Positions 26,601 to 35,063 of a stretch of DNA of 64,000 nucleotides are shown here, one piece after another. Origin of the DNA: Lysobacteraceae bacterium (GTDB taxonomy: Bacteria; Pseudomonadota; Gammaproteobacteria; Nitrococcales; AK92). Made by a program: the position numbers and the translations under genes. The DNA is taken from the NCBI GenBank assembly GCA_012523465.1, contig JAAYIK010000005.1, forward strand, positions 1-64,000, read 5' to 3'. Position 1 is the first letter of the stretch. Every line of letters begins with the position of its first letter. The notes under the pieces are model-generated. The model saw only the letters and a list, made by a program, of their open reading frames with translations, made no database searches and was not told the origin of the DNA.

Positions 26601-27379
26601 CCGCCTCCTTGCCTTGCGGCGGCGTCATTCTCCTGCAGCAGCTCCTGCAGCAGGCGGCGATAGGCCTGGCTGCCGCGCGCCCAGGGCTGGGCGATCGTCA
26701 GCGGCAGCCCTTGGCGGCTGGCCTCGCGGAACTGGGTGTCGACGGGGATGGCCGAGGGCCAAACCTTGTCGCCGTAAGTGGCTCGCAGCTCGCGCAGGGA
26801 ATCCACCGACGCACGGGTGCGCCGATCGAATAAGGTCGGCACGATGCGCCAAGGCAGCTCACTGCGGCGGGAGCGCTGCACCATGTTCAGCGTATTCACC
26901 ATGCGCTCCAATCCCTTGAGCGCCAAAAACTCGGTTTGCACGGGGATGAGCAGCAGCTGACAAGCCGCCAGGGCGTTGACCATGAGCACGCCCAGCATGG
27001 GCGGGCAGTCCAGCAGCGCGAAATCGTAGCGCCCGGATAGCTCGTTGAGGGCGTTGCGTATCACCAGCCCCATGCCCGGGCGGTTGCCCAGCTGGCGGTC
27101 GAGCGTAGCCAGCGCGGTGGAAGCCGGCAGCAGCGACAGCCGATCCACCTTGGTGGGAAACACCGCTTCCGCCGCCGACTGCTGACCGCCAAAGAGGTGA
27201 TAGGTGCTCGGCGCGATGGTCTCCGGATCAAGGCCGAAATAGCTGGTCAGGGAGCCGTGCGGGTCGAGGTCGACCAACAGCACCCGCTGGCCCTGGGCAG
27301 CACACAGCCCGGCCAGGTTGACGGCCGTGGTCGTCTTGCCGACCCCGCCCTTTTGGTTCGCCACGGCCCAGATCTTCAT
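26597..27379 (-). CDS. parC: ParA-family ATPase for polar placement of chemotaxis arrays (ParC)
   Basis: A 260-residue ParA/MinD-type ATPase with deviant Walker A QKGGVGKTTTAVNLAG (9-24), Walker A' DLDPHGSLTSYFGLD and the LLDCPPMLGVLMVNAL motif. It lacks a chromosome-partitioning ParB partner nearby. Its location between motD and the ParP-like gene, overlapping both by 4 bp, identifies it as the chemotaxis-array positioning protein rather than plasmid or chromosome ParA. The symbol parC follows Vibrio usage and is unrelated to topoisomerase IV. Confidence 0.88.
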   Translation of the reverse strand: MKIWAVANQKGGVGKTTTAVNLAGLCAAQGQRVLLVDLDPHGSLTSYFGLDPETIAPSTYHLFGGQQSAAEAVFPTKVDRLSLLPASTALATLDRQLGNRPGMGLVIRNALNELSGRYDFALLDCPPMLGVLMVNALAACQLLLIPVQTEFLALKGLERMVNTLNMVQRSRRSELPWRIVPTLFDRRTRASVDSLRELRATYGDKVWPSAIPVDTQFREASRQGLPLTIAQPWARGSQAYRRLLQELLQENDAAARQGGG

Positions 27380-28239
27380 CGCTCCATGACCTCCGGTAGC
27401 ACCTTGGCCTGTTCCCTGGCTCTATCCATCAGGTGCCGACTGTCCTGGCTGCCGGCCAGCACGATGAGCGAGACACGCCGGTTCTGCGCCCGGCCCTCAG
27501 GCGTGCGGTTGTCGGCCACCGGCCGGTACTCGCCGAAGCCGACCACGGCCATCCGCTCCGGCGCCACCCCCTCCTCGGCGAACAGCCGTACCACCCGCGC
27601 CGCTCGCCCGGCCGACAGTTCCCAGTTGGAGGGGAACACCTCGGTGTTGATCGGCCTGCTGTCGGTAAAGCCCTCGACTCGGATGGGATTGGGGAACGGC
27701 CGCAGAATGGCCGCCAGCTGGCGCAGCACCTCCTCGGCCTCCGGATACAGGGCCACCGAGGCGCTGGGGAACAGGATGGTGGTGTTGAGCTCGACTTCCA
27801 GCCAGAGGCTGGTGCGGCGCACGGTGATAAGTTCCTGCTCGATCAGCGGCCGCATCTCCTGGATGATGCGCCCGCTGATCACGTCCAGCGGCGTCGGCGG
27901 GAACTCATTGTCCAGCCCGATCTCCCCTAGCATCAGCTCGTACTGACTGAGCAGCAGCTCGGGCACGTGCATGTTGCGGGGAATCGAGTCGATCGCCATG
28001 GGGCTTTGCACGCGGGTGCGCGCCAGCACCCCGACCTGTATCGGCTCGATGGTGCGCGAAGGCGTCTGGAAGGCCGCGACCAGAGAATGGGACAAGGTCT
28101 TGTACTTGCCTTCGTTGACCGACGAGACGGCGTACATGACGACGAAAAAGGCGAACAACAGCGTCATGAAGTCGGCGTAGGACACCAACCAGCGGTCGAG
28201 GTTCTCCTTGTGTTCTTCCCTTTTGCGCCGTCGTGACAT
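27376..28239 (-). CDS. motD: Flagellar stator protein MotD (MotB family)
   Basis: A 287-residue MotB-like stator subunit. A short basic N-terminus (MSRRRKREEHKENLDRWLVS) precedes a single transmembrane helix with the proton-binding aspartate in SYADFMTLLFAFFVVMYAVS. The C-terminal OmpA-like peptidoglycan-binding domain includes VEGFTDSRPINTEVFPSNWE, LSAGRAARVVRLF and GFGEYRPVADN. It pairs with MotC to form a second stator set of the MotCD type. The stop codon overlaps the parC start. Confidence 0.94.
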   Translation of the reverse strand: MSRRRKREEHKENLDRWLVSYADFMTLLFAFFVVMYAVSSVNEGKYKTLSHSLVAAFQTPSRTIEPIQVGVLARTRVQSPMAIDSIPRNMHVPELLLSQYELMLGEIGLDNEFPPTPLDVISGRIIQEMRPLIEQELITVRRTSLWLEVELNTTILFPSASVALYPEAEEVLRQLAAILRPFPNPIRVEGFTDSRPINTEVFPSNWELSAGRAARVVRLFAEEGVAPERMAVVGFGEYRPVADNRTPEGRAQNRRVSLIVLAGSQDSRHLMDRAREQAKVLPEVMER

Positions 28240-28286
28240 CGTCCTGTTCCTAGCTCACCGCCGCCGCTTCCCGGCCTCGGCGGTCA

Positions 28287-29027
28287 TCAGGTGAAAAAGC
28301 CGCGGAGCTTGGTTTCGATGGCCCGCGGGTTTTCTCCCTCCGAGATCGAAGCGAAGGCCTCGATCAGCATCTCCCGCAGACGGCTGCGCTGCTGCGCCAA
28401 CCCTTTGAGCTTTTGCGCCATCGGCAGGAAGATGAAGTTCGCGCTGCCGACGCCGTAGATGGTGGCGACGAAAGCCACCGCGATCCCCGGCCCCAGCTTG
28501 CTAGGATCGGCCAGGTTGTTCATCACATGGATCAGTCCCAGCACCGCCCCGATGATGCCGACCGTCGGCGCATAGCCGCCCATGCTTTCAAACACCCTGG
28601 CCGCCTGCATCTCCAGATGCTCGCGGGTGTCGAGCTCTACCTCGAGCACGCGCCGGATGCCCTCCGGCTCGGTCCCGTCGACCAGAAGCTGCAAGCCTTT
28701 GGCAACGAAGTCGTCGGTTTGCTCCTCGATCAGCGGTTCCAGTCCCAGCAGCCCCTCGCGGCGGGCGGTGTTGCTCCACTGCAGCACCGTCTGGATCACG
28801 CTCTCGTAGTCCAGCTGGGGCGGTTTGAACACCCAAAGGGCCCGCTGCATAGCCAGCTTGAAGATCGGGCCTGGCGTTTGCAGCATGACCGCCCCGACCG
28901 TGCCGCCGATGACAATCAGGAAGGCGGTGAACTGCAGCAGAGAGCTCAGCGTCCCGCCTTCCAGAGCGTTGCCAACCACCACCGCGGCGATGGCAAGGGT
29001 CAGGCCGACGACAGAGAGTATGTCCAT
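28287..29027 (-). CDS. motC: Flagellar stator protein MotC (MotA family)
   Basis: A 246-residue MotA/TolQ/ExbB proton-channel family protein with four hydrophobic helices (about 3-20, 30-50, 148-168, 180-200) and a long cytoplasmic loop between helices 2 and 3. The conserved channel region is GGYAPTVGIIGAVLGLIHVM followed by GPGIAVAFVATIYGVGSANF. It forms the stator with MotD, 47 bp downstream, and is the MotCD-type rather than MotAB-type by its position in the che cluster. Confidence 0.93.
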   Translation of the reverse strand: MDILSVVGLTLAIAAVVVGNALEGGTLSSLLQFTAFLIVIGGTVGAVMLQTPGPIFKLAMQRALWVFKPPQLDYESVIQTVLQWSNTARREGLLGLEPLIEEQTDDFVAKGLQLLVDGTEPEGIRRVLEVELDTREHLEMQAARVFESMGGYAPTVGIIGAVLGLIHVMNNLADPSKLGPGIAVAFVATIYGVGSANFIFLPMAQKLKGLAQQRSRLREMLIEAFASISEGENPRAIETKLRGFFT

Positions 29028-29033
29028 AAGCGC

Positions 29034-30110
29034 CTATCGCAGACTCGCCAATTCAGTGGCCACCGCATCCAGCGGCAGCACCCGGTCAGTCAGGTTGGCC
29101 TTGGCTACCGCTGCCGGCATCCCGTAGATGACGCATGTCGCTTCGTCCTGAGACCACACCGAGGAGCCCGTCTGCTTAAGCAGACGGGCTCCTTCGCAGC
29201 CGTCGGAGCCCATGCCGGTCAGCACCACCCCCAGCACCCGCCCGGGGCAAGCCTTGGCCGCCTCGGTAAAGGCGATGTCCACGCTGGGCTTGTACAGTTG
29301 CATGGGCGTGGGCTCGGTAATGCGTATCTGCATTTGCCCACCGATGGTCCTGATGCCCACCTGCCGCCCACCCGGCGCCAGCAGCGCCCGCCCTGGCAAC
29401 AGCAGGTCGCCTTCGGCCGCCTCCTTCACCTCGATAGCGCTCTGTTCGTTGAGGCGCTGGGCAAAGGCAGCGGTAAAGTTAGCCGGCATGTGCTGCACCA
29501 ACATCAGCGGGATGGGATAGTTGGCCGGCAGCCTGGACAGAATGTGCTGCAAGGCCACCGGGCCGCCGGTGGACGTGCCGATGACGATCAGACCATAGCG
29601 ACCGGGACGGGTCGCAGCCGCGGCGGCGGGAGCGGCCGGCGCGCCGGCCTTGGCAACGGCGCTCTCCTGCCGCGGCGCGGCGGCAGGTCGGGTAACGCGG
29701 CCGGTCAGCCGGCGCCGGCCGATTTCCCGCACCCGCTGCTGCAGCTGCCGCTGCACCTGCTCGGGGTCGGTGGAGATGTCGGCGAAGCGCTTGGGCATGA
29801 AATCCACCGCGCCGGCCTCCAGCGCGTCCAGCGTCGCCTGGGCACCCTCGTGCGTCAGCGAGGAAAACATCAGGATGGGCGTCGGCCGCAGCCGCATGAT
29901 CTCGCGCACCGCCGAGATGCCGTCGAGCTCGGGCATCTCGATGTCCATGGTGATGACATCTGGCCGCAATTCCAGCGTCTTTTCGATGGCTTCCCGGCCG
30001 GTCTTCGCCTCGCCGACGACCTCCAACGCCGGATCGGCATTCAGCATGTCCCGGATACGCCGCCGGAAGAAACCCGAATCATCGACGACAAGCACCCGTA
30101 ATTTCACCAA
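29034..30110 (-). CDS. cheB: Chemotaxis protein-glutamate methylesterase CheB
   Basis: A 358-residue receptor methylesterase/deamidase. The N-terminal receiver has the phospho-acceptor Asp56 in TMDIEMPELDG. The catalytic domain shows Ser180 (GTSTGGP), His207 (QHMPANFT) and Asp303 (GMGSDGCEGA). An Ala/Pro-rich linker (about 140-170) joins the domains. It is encoded between cheA and motC, and no cheR is in the window. The catalytic-domain coding sequence contains a perfect 32-bp palindrome (separate entry). Confidence 0.96.
   Translation of the reverse strand: MVKLRVLVVDDSGFFRRRIRDMLNADPALEVVGEAKTGREAIEKTLELRPDVITMDIEMPELDGISAVREIMRLRPTPILMFSSLTHEGAQATLDALEAGAVDFMPKRFADISTDPEQVQRQLQQRVREIGRRRLTGRVTRPAAAPRQESAVAKAGAPAAPAAAAATRPGRYGLIVIGTSTGGPVALQHILSRLPANYPIPLMLVQHMPANFTAAFAQRLNEQSAIEVKEAAEGDLLLPGRALLAPGGRQVGIRTIGGQMQIRITEPTPMQLYKPSVDIAFTEAAKACPGRVLGVVLTGMGSDGCEGARLLKQTGSSVWSQDEATCVIYGMPAAVAKANLTDRVLPLDAVATELASLR
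29162..29193. repeat. Perfect 32-bp palindrome inside cheB
   Basis: The two 16-bp arms (AGGAGCCCGTCTGCTT and its reverse complement AAGCAGACGGGCTCCT) abut with no spacer, centred on TTAA. It encodes CheB residues 306-317 (EGARLLKQTGSS) directly after the catalytic GMGSDGC. In mRNA it would fold into a very stable hairpin. By simple chance a 16-bp-arm palindrome is not expected in a window this size. Confidence 0.9.
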
Positions 30111-30150
30111 CGACTCCTTAAAAAACCTTCAATACACCTACGCGGCGTCT

Positions 30151-32199
30151 TCATAGACGCGAACCAAAGACCTTGATCAGGCTCGGGATGTCGACGATCA
30201 GGGCGATGCTGCCGTCGCCCGTGATGGTCGACCCGGCCAACCCGGGCAGCCCCTGCAGCATGGCGCCCAGCGGCTTGATAACCACTTCTTCCAGTCCCAG
30301 CACTTCGTCCACCACGAAGCCGACCGTGAGATTGCCGATGACCACGGTCACCACCTGCAAACCGTTTTCCTCCGCATCGCCCGGCCGCGGCTTCTGCACC
30401 GGCCCGGACAGCCCGCGCAGCCAGCGGTTGAGGAAGAACAGCGGCATGGCCTTGTTGCGCACCCGCACCGTCAGCCGGCCATCGACCATGTTGGTGCGCG
30501 CATGGTCCAGCTCGAAGATCTCGCGCACCACCGACATCGGCAGCGCGAATTTGCGTCCGTCCACCCGCACCATGAGAGTGGGTAGGATGGCGAGGGTGAG
30601 CGGCACCCGGATCTTCATGGTCGTGCCGACGCCGAGCTGGGAGTCGACTTCCACGCTGCCGTTGAACTGGGCGATGCGGGTCTTGACCACGTCCAGCCCC
30701 ACACCACGGCCCGACACGTCGGAAATTTCCGTCTTGGTGGAGAAGCCGGGGTGGAAGATCAGGTTGAAGCACTCGTGGGGCTCCAGCCGCGCCGCGGATT
30801 CGGCATCCATCATCCCCTTTTCCACCGCCTTGCGGCGCAGGACCTCGGGGTCCATGCCCTTGCCGTCATCGGAGATGACGATGAGGATGTGATCGCCCTC
30901 CTGCGCGGCCGACAGCAGCACCCGTCCCGTGCGCGGCTTGCCCACCCGCTCGCGTTCCTCGGGCTGCTCGATGCCGTGGTCGACGGCGTTGCGCACCAAA
31001 TGGATCAGGGGGTCGGCCAGTGCCTCGACCAGGTTCTTGTCGATCTCGGTCTCTTCCCCCTGCAGCTCCAGCTGTACTTCCTTGTTCAGGCTGCGCGCCA
31101 GGTCGCGCACCACGCGGGGGAAGCGGCCGAAGACCTTCTTAATCGGCTGCATCCGGGTCTGCATGACCGCGTTCTGCAAATCGGACGTAACCAGCTCCAG
31201 GTCCGCCACCGCATGGTGGATGCGCTCGTCGTCGATTTGATTGCGCAGGGTGCTGAGTCGGTTGCGCACCAACACCAGCTCCCCGACCATGTTCATGATC
31301 TCGTCCAGCTTGGCGGTATCGACCCGCACCGTGGTCTCGCCGCGGGACGCTGCGGCCGCCGGACGCGCCTGCTGCGCCGGCTTGCTCGGCGCCGCCGGCT
31401 TGTCCGCTGCCTTGGGCGGCGGCTCGCCGGCCGGCTTGGCAGCCGCTGGCGGCGGCGAGCTCGGCCCGCGGCCCACTCCGTGCAGACTGTCCAGCAGCTG
31501 CTCGAATTCGTCGTCGCTGATCTCGTCACCGCCGGTCGCTGCCGGCTCGGGCGCTGGCGCCGCCGCCTCCTCGATCGGGGCGTTCACCGGCACGCCGCCA
31601 TGCTTGCCCGGTCCGTGCAGCGCATCGAGCAGGCGCTCGAACTCGTCGTCGGTGATCTCGTCGCCAGCTGCGGTCTCGCCGCCGCCGGCCGGGGCCTCGC
31701 CAGCGCCCGCCTCGGGCTCCAGCGCATCCAGCAGCGCTTCGAACTCCTGGTCGGTGATGTCTTCCGCCGCGGCCGGCGGTGGCTGCGGCGCCGCAGCCGG
31801 CGGCTCGGCATCCGCCTCAATCAGCGTCCGCAGTCGGGCCAGCAGCTCGTCAGGCGCCGGTGTCGGGTCCTGCCCGCTCTCGATCTCATCGAACTGGGCC
31901 TGGACCACGTCCAGCGCCTGCAGCACGACGTCCATCATGTCAGCGTCGAGCGTCTTCTCGCCGGCGCGCAGCAGGTTGAACAAATCCTCGGTGAGATGGC
32001 AAACCGTCACCAGGGGATCCAGGTTGAGGAAGCCGGCCCCGCCCTTGATGGTGTGAAAGCCGCGGAAGATGGCGTTGAGCAGCTCCCGGTCCTCCGGGCT
32101 CTGCTCGAGATCGACCAATTGCTGCTGCAACGCATCCAGGATTTCCCGCGATTCGATCAGAAAATCCTGGACGATATCGTCTTCAGTATTGATCGCCAT
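30151..32199 (-). CDS. cheA: Chemotaxis histidine kinase CheA with repeated linker motifs
   Basis: A 682-residue CheA. The P1 domain has phospho-accepting His49 in RGFHTIKGGAGF. The dimerisation/kinase part contains NMVGELVLVRNRLSTLRNQ, LIHLVRNAVDHGIEQPEERE (N box), ISDDGKGMDPEVLR (G1) and SGRGVGLDVVKTRI (G2), followed by a C-terminal CheW-like P5. The classical globular P2 domain is not evident. Instead the Ala/Pro/Gly-rich linker carries three copies of an acidic-hydrophobic motif: ITDQEFEALLDAL (148-160), ITDDEFERLLDALHG (182-196) and ISDDEFEQLLDSLHG (227-241). These resemble the CheY-binding peptides at the FliM N-terminus and CheZ C-terminus. It phosphorylates CheY and CheB. Confidence 0.95.
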   Translation of the reverse strand: MAINTEDDIVQDFLIESREILDALQQQLVDLEQSPEDRELLNAIFRGFHTIKGGAGFLNLDPLVTVCHLTEDLFNLLRAGEKTLDADMMDVVLQALDVVQAQFDEIESGQDPTPAPDELLARLRTLIEADAEPPAAAPQPPPAAAEDITDQEFEALLDALEPEAGAGEAPAGGGETAAGDEITDDEFERLLDALHGPGKHGGVPVNAPIEEAAAPAPEPAATGGDEISDDEFEQLLDSLHGVGRGPSSPPPAAAKPAGEPPPKAADKPAAPSKPAQQARPAAAASRGETTVRVDTAKLDEIMNMVGELVLVRNRLSTLRNQIDDERIHHAVADLELVTSDLQNAVMQTRMQPIKKVFGRFPRVVRDLARSLNKEVQLELQGEETEIDKNLVEALADPLIHLVRNAVDHGIEQPEERERVGKPRTGRVLLSAAQEGDHILIVISDDGKGMDPEVLRRKAVEKGMMDAESAARLEPHECFNLIFHPGFSTKTEISDVSGRGVGLDVVKTRIAQFNGSVEVDSQLGVGTTMKIRVPLTLAILPTLMVRVDGRKFALPMSVVREIFELDHARTNMVDGRLTVRVRNKAMPLFFLNRWLRGLSGPVQKPRPGDAEENGLQVVTVVIGNLTVGFVVDEVLGLEEVVIKPLGAMLQGLPGLAGSTITGDGSIALIVDIPSLIKVFGSRL

Positions 32200-32242
32200 G
32201 CTGGCTCCTCAACGCAAACCCTTCCGAAACTGCACGGCTGCC

Positions 32243-33010
32243 TCAGAATCCCAGGCTGGAGAGCAAGGCGTCGACGTCGTCCTGGTCGTGCACGTATTCG
32301 TCGTCGTTGCTGCGGCCCGGGATCCGCGGCCCACTGCCCGCGGTCACCTCGTCTTTTTGGGCGGGCTCCTTGCTGTTATCGGCAGCTTCGGAATTTTCCG
32401 CAGTCTTGCGTGAGCCAGAGATGCGCACCAGCTCGATCAGGCTCTCTTCCACGTCCTGAACCAGGCGGATCACCTTGCGGATGATCTGGCCGGTGAGGTC
32501 CTGGTAGCCCTGCGCCATCAGCGCTTCCGTCAGCTTGTCCTGGACCTGGCTGCCCTGCTGCTCGACCTGGGCGAAGAATTCGTCCAGCTGGTGCGAAAGC
32601 TGGCGGAACTCGTCCACCGACATCTGCCGGCTGCGGAAGCGGCTCCAGGCACTGCGCAGCTCTCCGCTGCGGCTGACCAGGCTGCTAGTCAGCTCCATGG
32701 TATCCTCGATCACCGCCAGGGTCCGATGCGCCGCCTGCTCCGTCATGGTGATGACATAGTTGAGCCGCTCCCGCGCATCCGGAATCTCGTGCTCGGTCAG
32801 CTCGGCGAGACGGCTGTCCAGGCGGAACGTCTTGAGCGACTCGTGCAGCTCTCGGGTCAGCCTGCCGAGCTCGCGAAACAGTTCGGTCTCGCGAATATGG
32901 GTGAGCTCGTCGACCAGCCGCTCGACTCCTTCCATGTCGCCGGCACCGATGCGCTCGCTGATCGCCTGCGCCATCTCCAGATAGCGCTGCTTTCTCTGCT
33001 CTTGCTCCAT
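32243..33010 (-). CDS. cheZ: CheY-P phosphatase CheZ
   Basis: A 255-residue, largely helical protein. The catalytic glutamine is Gln170 in MAQGYQDLTGQIIRKVI, matching the invariant CheZ motif. The extreme C-terminus DQDDVDALLSSLGF is the amphipathic helix that in E. coli CheZ docks onto CheY. A disordered acidic linker joins the four-helix bundle to this tail. It sits directly between cheY and cheA, with 5 bp to cheY. Confidence 0.95.
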   Translation of the reverse strand: MEQEQRKQRYLEMAQAISERIGAGDMEGVERLVDELTHIRETELFRELGRLTRELHESLKTFRLDSRLAELTEHEIPDARERLNYVITMTEQAAHRTLAVIEDTMELTSSLVSRSGELRSAWSRFRSRQMSVDEFRQLSHQLDEFFAQVEQQGSQVQDKLTEALMAQGYQDLTGQIIRKVIRLVQDVEESLIELVRISGSRKTAENSEAADNSKEPAQKDEVTAGSGPRIPGRSNDDEYVHDQDDVDALLSSLGF

Positions 33011-33015
33011 GACGC

Positions 33016-33423
33016 TCAGTCTCCCGCCCGAACACGCTCGAAGATCCGTTCGATCTTTTCCTTCAGCGTGTTCGCCGTGAACGGCTTGACGATGTAGCCG
33101 TTGACCCCGGCCTGAGCGGCGGCAATGATCTGCTCGCGCTTGGCTTCGGCAGTCACCATCAGTACCGGCAGGGTGGCCAGATCCGGATCGGCGCGAACCG
33201 CGCGCAACAGCTCGATGCCGGTCATGCCCGGCATGTTCCAGTCAGTGATGAGAAAGTCGAAGCCCCCCTTTTTGAGCATGGGCAAGGCGGTGGTGCCGTC
33301 GTCGGCCTCATACGTGTTGGTAAAGCCCAGCTCACGCAGCAGGTTCTTGATGATTCGCCGCATCGTGGAGAAGTCGTCCACGATGAGGATTTTCATGTTC
33401 TTGTCCAGGTCCACCTTGCTCAC
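33016..33423 (-). CDS. cheY: Chemotaxis response regulator CheY
   Basis: A 135-residue single-domain receiver. The acidic pocket is [11 protein letters not shown] (Asp16, Asp17), the phosphorylation site is Asp61 in [12 protein letters not shown], and the switch residues and Lys are in [20 protein letters not shown] and [13 protein letters not shown]. When phosphorylated it binds FliM to change flagellar rotation. The annotated start adds nine residues before MKILIVDDF; the internal methionine at position 10 is an alternative start. Confidence 0.95.
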   Translation of the reverse strand: MSKVDLDKNMKILIVDDFSTMRRIIKNLLRELGFTNTYEADDGTTALPMLKKGGFDFLITDWNMPGMTGIELLRAVRADPDLATLPVLMVTAEAKREQIIAAAQAGVNGYIVKPFTANTLKEKIERIFERVRAGD

Positions 33424-33459
33424 CTTGCTATAGCGGCCAGATGCCGTCCTACCGTTCCA

Positions 33460-34179
33460 TTACACCCAATCGGCCATTTGCTCCCGGAGCTTTAGCAGGA
33501 TGCGGCCATGAATCTGACTGACGCGGCTCTCGCTGACGCCGAGCACCGCACCGATTTCCTTGAGATTCAGTTCCTCGTCGTAATAAAGCTGCATGATCAG
33601 GCGCTCGCGCTCCGGCAAGGCAGCGATCGCCTGCGCCAGCAACTCCTGCAGCTGCTGCCTGTGCAGCTGGGCTGCCGGCGAGGGCTCGTCGGAAGGATGC
33701 TCGGCGACCAGGCCGCTTTCCGGATCTTCCTGATCGATGTTGAAAACCCTGGCGGCGGCTGAATCCTGCAGAATCTGATGATATTCGTTCAAGCTGATTC
33801 CCAGCCGCTCCGCCACTTCCGCGTCCTCGGCCTCGCGCCCGGTCTCGTTCTCGATCTCCTGGATCGCCCGCGCTACTTCTCGCGCCTTGCGGTGCACCGA
33901 GCGCGGCGTCCAGTCGAGACGGCGGATCTCATCCAGCATGGCGCCACGGATCCGGATCCCGGCATAGGTGCTGAAGCTGGCGCCCTGGCTGGCATCGTAT
34001 TGGCGAGCGGCTTCCAGCAGGCCGATCATGCCGGCCTGGATCAGGTCGTCGATCTGGACCGAAGCTGGCAGCCGGGCGGCCATGTGGTGGGCGATGCGCT
34101 TGACCAGCGGGGCGTGCTCTACCACCAAGTCGTTGCCGCCCTGACGCTGCACTTGGACGTACATCGCATGCGGATTCAT
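33460..34179 (-). CDS. fliA: Flagellar sigma factor sigma-28 (FliA)
   Basis: A 239-residue sigma-70 family factor with region 2 (PASVQIDDLIQAGMIGLLEA, GASFSTYAGIRIRGAMLDE), region 3 and region 4 (LKEIGAVLGVSESRVSQIHG). It directs late flagellar and chemotaxis genes. The start at 34179 (MNPHAMYVQ) overlaps the fleN stop by 4 bp; an internal ATG at 34164 is possible. The frame extends further upstream inside fleN without homology. Confidence 0.95.
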   Translation of the reverse strand: MNPHAMYVQVQRQGGNDLVVEHAPLVKRIAHHMAARLPASVQIDDLIQAGMIGLLEAARQYDASQGASFSTYAGIRIRGAMLDEIRRLDWTPRSVHRKAREVARAIQEIENETGREAEDAEVAERLGISLNEYHQILQDSAAARVFNIDQEDPESGLVAEHPSDEPSPAAQLHRQQLQELLAQAIAALPERERLIMQLYYDEELNLKEIGAVLGVSESRVSQIHGRILLKLREQMADWV

Positions 34180-35063
34180 GGCGCGGCCCCTCCAGTCTGC
34201 AAGCTGTACTGGATCAGGCGTTCGACGAAGAACTCCAGGTGCCCTTCGGCGGCAGTCGGCAGCGGCCACTTTTCCACCCGGCGCGCCAGCTCGGCGAAGG
34301 CGCGGGAGGCCGGGGCGCTGGGATAGGCCGTGCTGATCGGCTTCTGCTGCTGTATCGCCCGGCGCGCCAGCTCATCGTCGGGGATGGCGCCGGCGTAATG
34401 CAGGGTCAGATCAAGGAACTTGTTGGAAGCTCGGGCCAGCTTGGCGTAAAGCTCGTGCCCTTCCTGCGGGCTGCGCACCCGGCTGGCCAGGACGTGGAAG
34501 CGCTGCACGCCGTGATCGTGATTGAGCACCTTAATCAGCGCGTAGGCATCGGTGATCGAGGACGGCTCGTCGCAGACCACAACCAGCACCTCGCGGGCCG
34601 CCTTGGCGAAGCTCATGACACCGTCGGCGATGCCCGCAGCGGTGTCGATGATGAGGTAATCCAGGTCGATGCTGAGCTCGGAGAAGCTGCGGATCAGGCC
34701 GGCATGCTCGGCGGGAGTCAGCTCCGCCATGCGCTGGATGCCGGAGGCGGCCGGAACAATGTAGATCCCGTTGGGACCGCGCAGCAGCACTTCCTCCAGC
34801 GTCACCTGGCCGTCGATAACGTGGGAAAGGTTGTATTTGGGGCTCAACCCCAGCATCACGTCGACGTTGGCCAACCCCAGATCGGCGTCGAGCAGCATGA
34901 CCTTCCGCCCCAGCGCCGCCAGCTGGGTGGCCAGATTGACCGAAACGCTGGTCTTGCCGACGCCGCCCTTGCCGCTGCTGACCGCGATTACCTTGACCGG
35001 TTTCGGAGACACCATTCTTCTCAGTCCTGCCGCTTGGTCTTCGCCAGGAGGATTAATCAGCAT
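34176..35063 (-). CDS. fleN: Flagellar number regulator FleN/FlhG (MinD-like ATPase)
   Basis: A 295-residue MinD/ParA-type ATPase. The deviant Walker A is SSGKGGVGKTSVSVNLATQL (31-39 core), the Walker A' is LLDADLGLANVDVMLGL, and the Walker B-like segment is YLIIDTAAGIADGVM. It limits flagellar number at the pole together with FlhF, whose gene overlaps it by 11 bp. A second in-frame start, MVSPKPVKVIAVSS (residue 18), would remove a non-conserved leader. Confidence 0.94.
   Translation of the reverse strand: MLINPPGEDQAAGLRRMVSPKPVKVIAVSSGKGGVGKTSVSVNLATQLAALGRKVMLLDADLGLANVDVMLGLSPKYNLSHVIDGQVTLEEVLLRGPNGIYIVPAASGIQRMAELTPAEHAGLIRSFSELSIDLDYLIIDTAAGIADGVMSFAKAAREVLVVVCDEPSSITDAYALIKVLNHDHGVQRFHVLASRVRSPQEGHELYAKLARASNKFLDLTLHYAGAIPDDELARRAIQQQKPISTAYPSAPASRAFAELARRVEKWPLPTAAEGHLEFFVERLIQYSLQTGGAAP

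Noticed and set aside
31781..31798. 18-bp GC-only palindrome in the CheA linker
   Set aside because: It arises from Ala/Pro/Gly codons in a low-complexity segment, where GC palindromes are frequent.
30751..32484. 570-codon open frame antisense to cheA
   Set aside because: Low-complexity translation and complete overlap with a well-conserved cheA.
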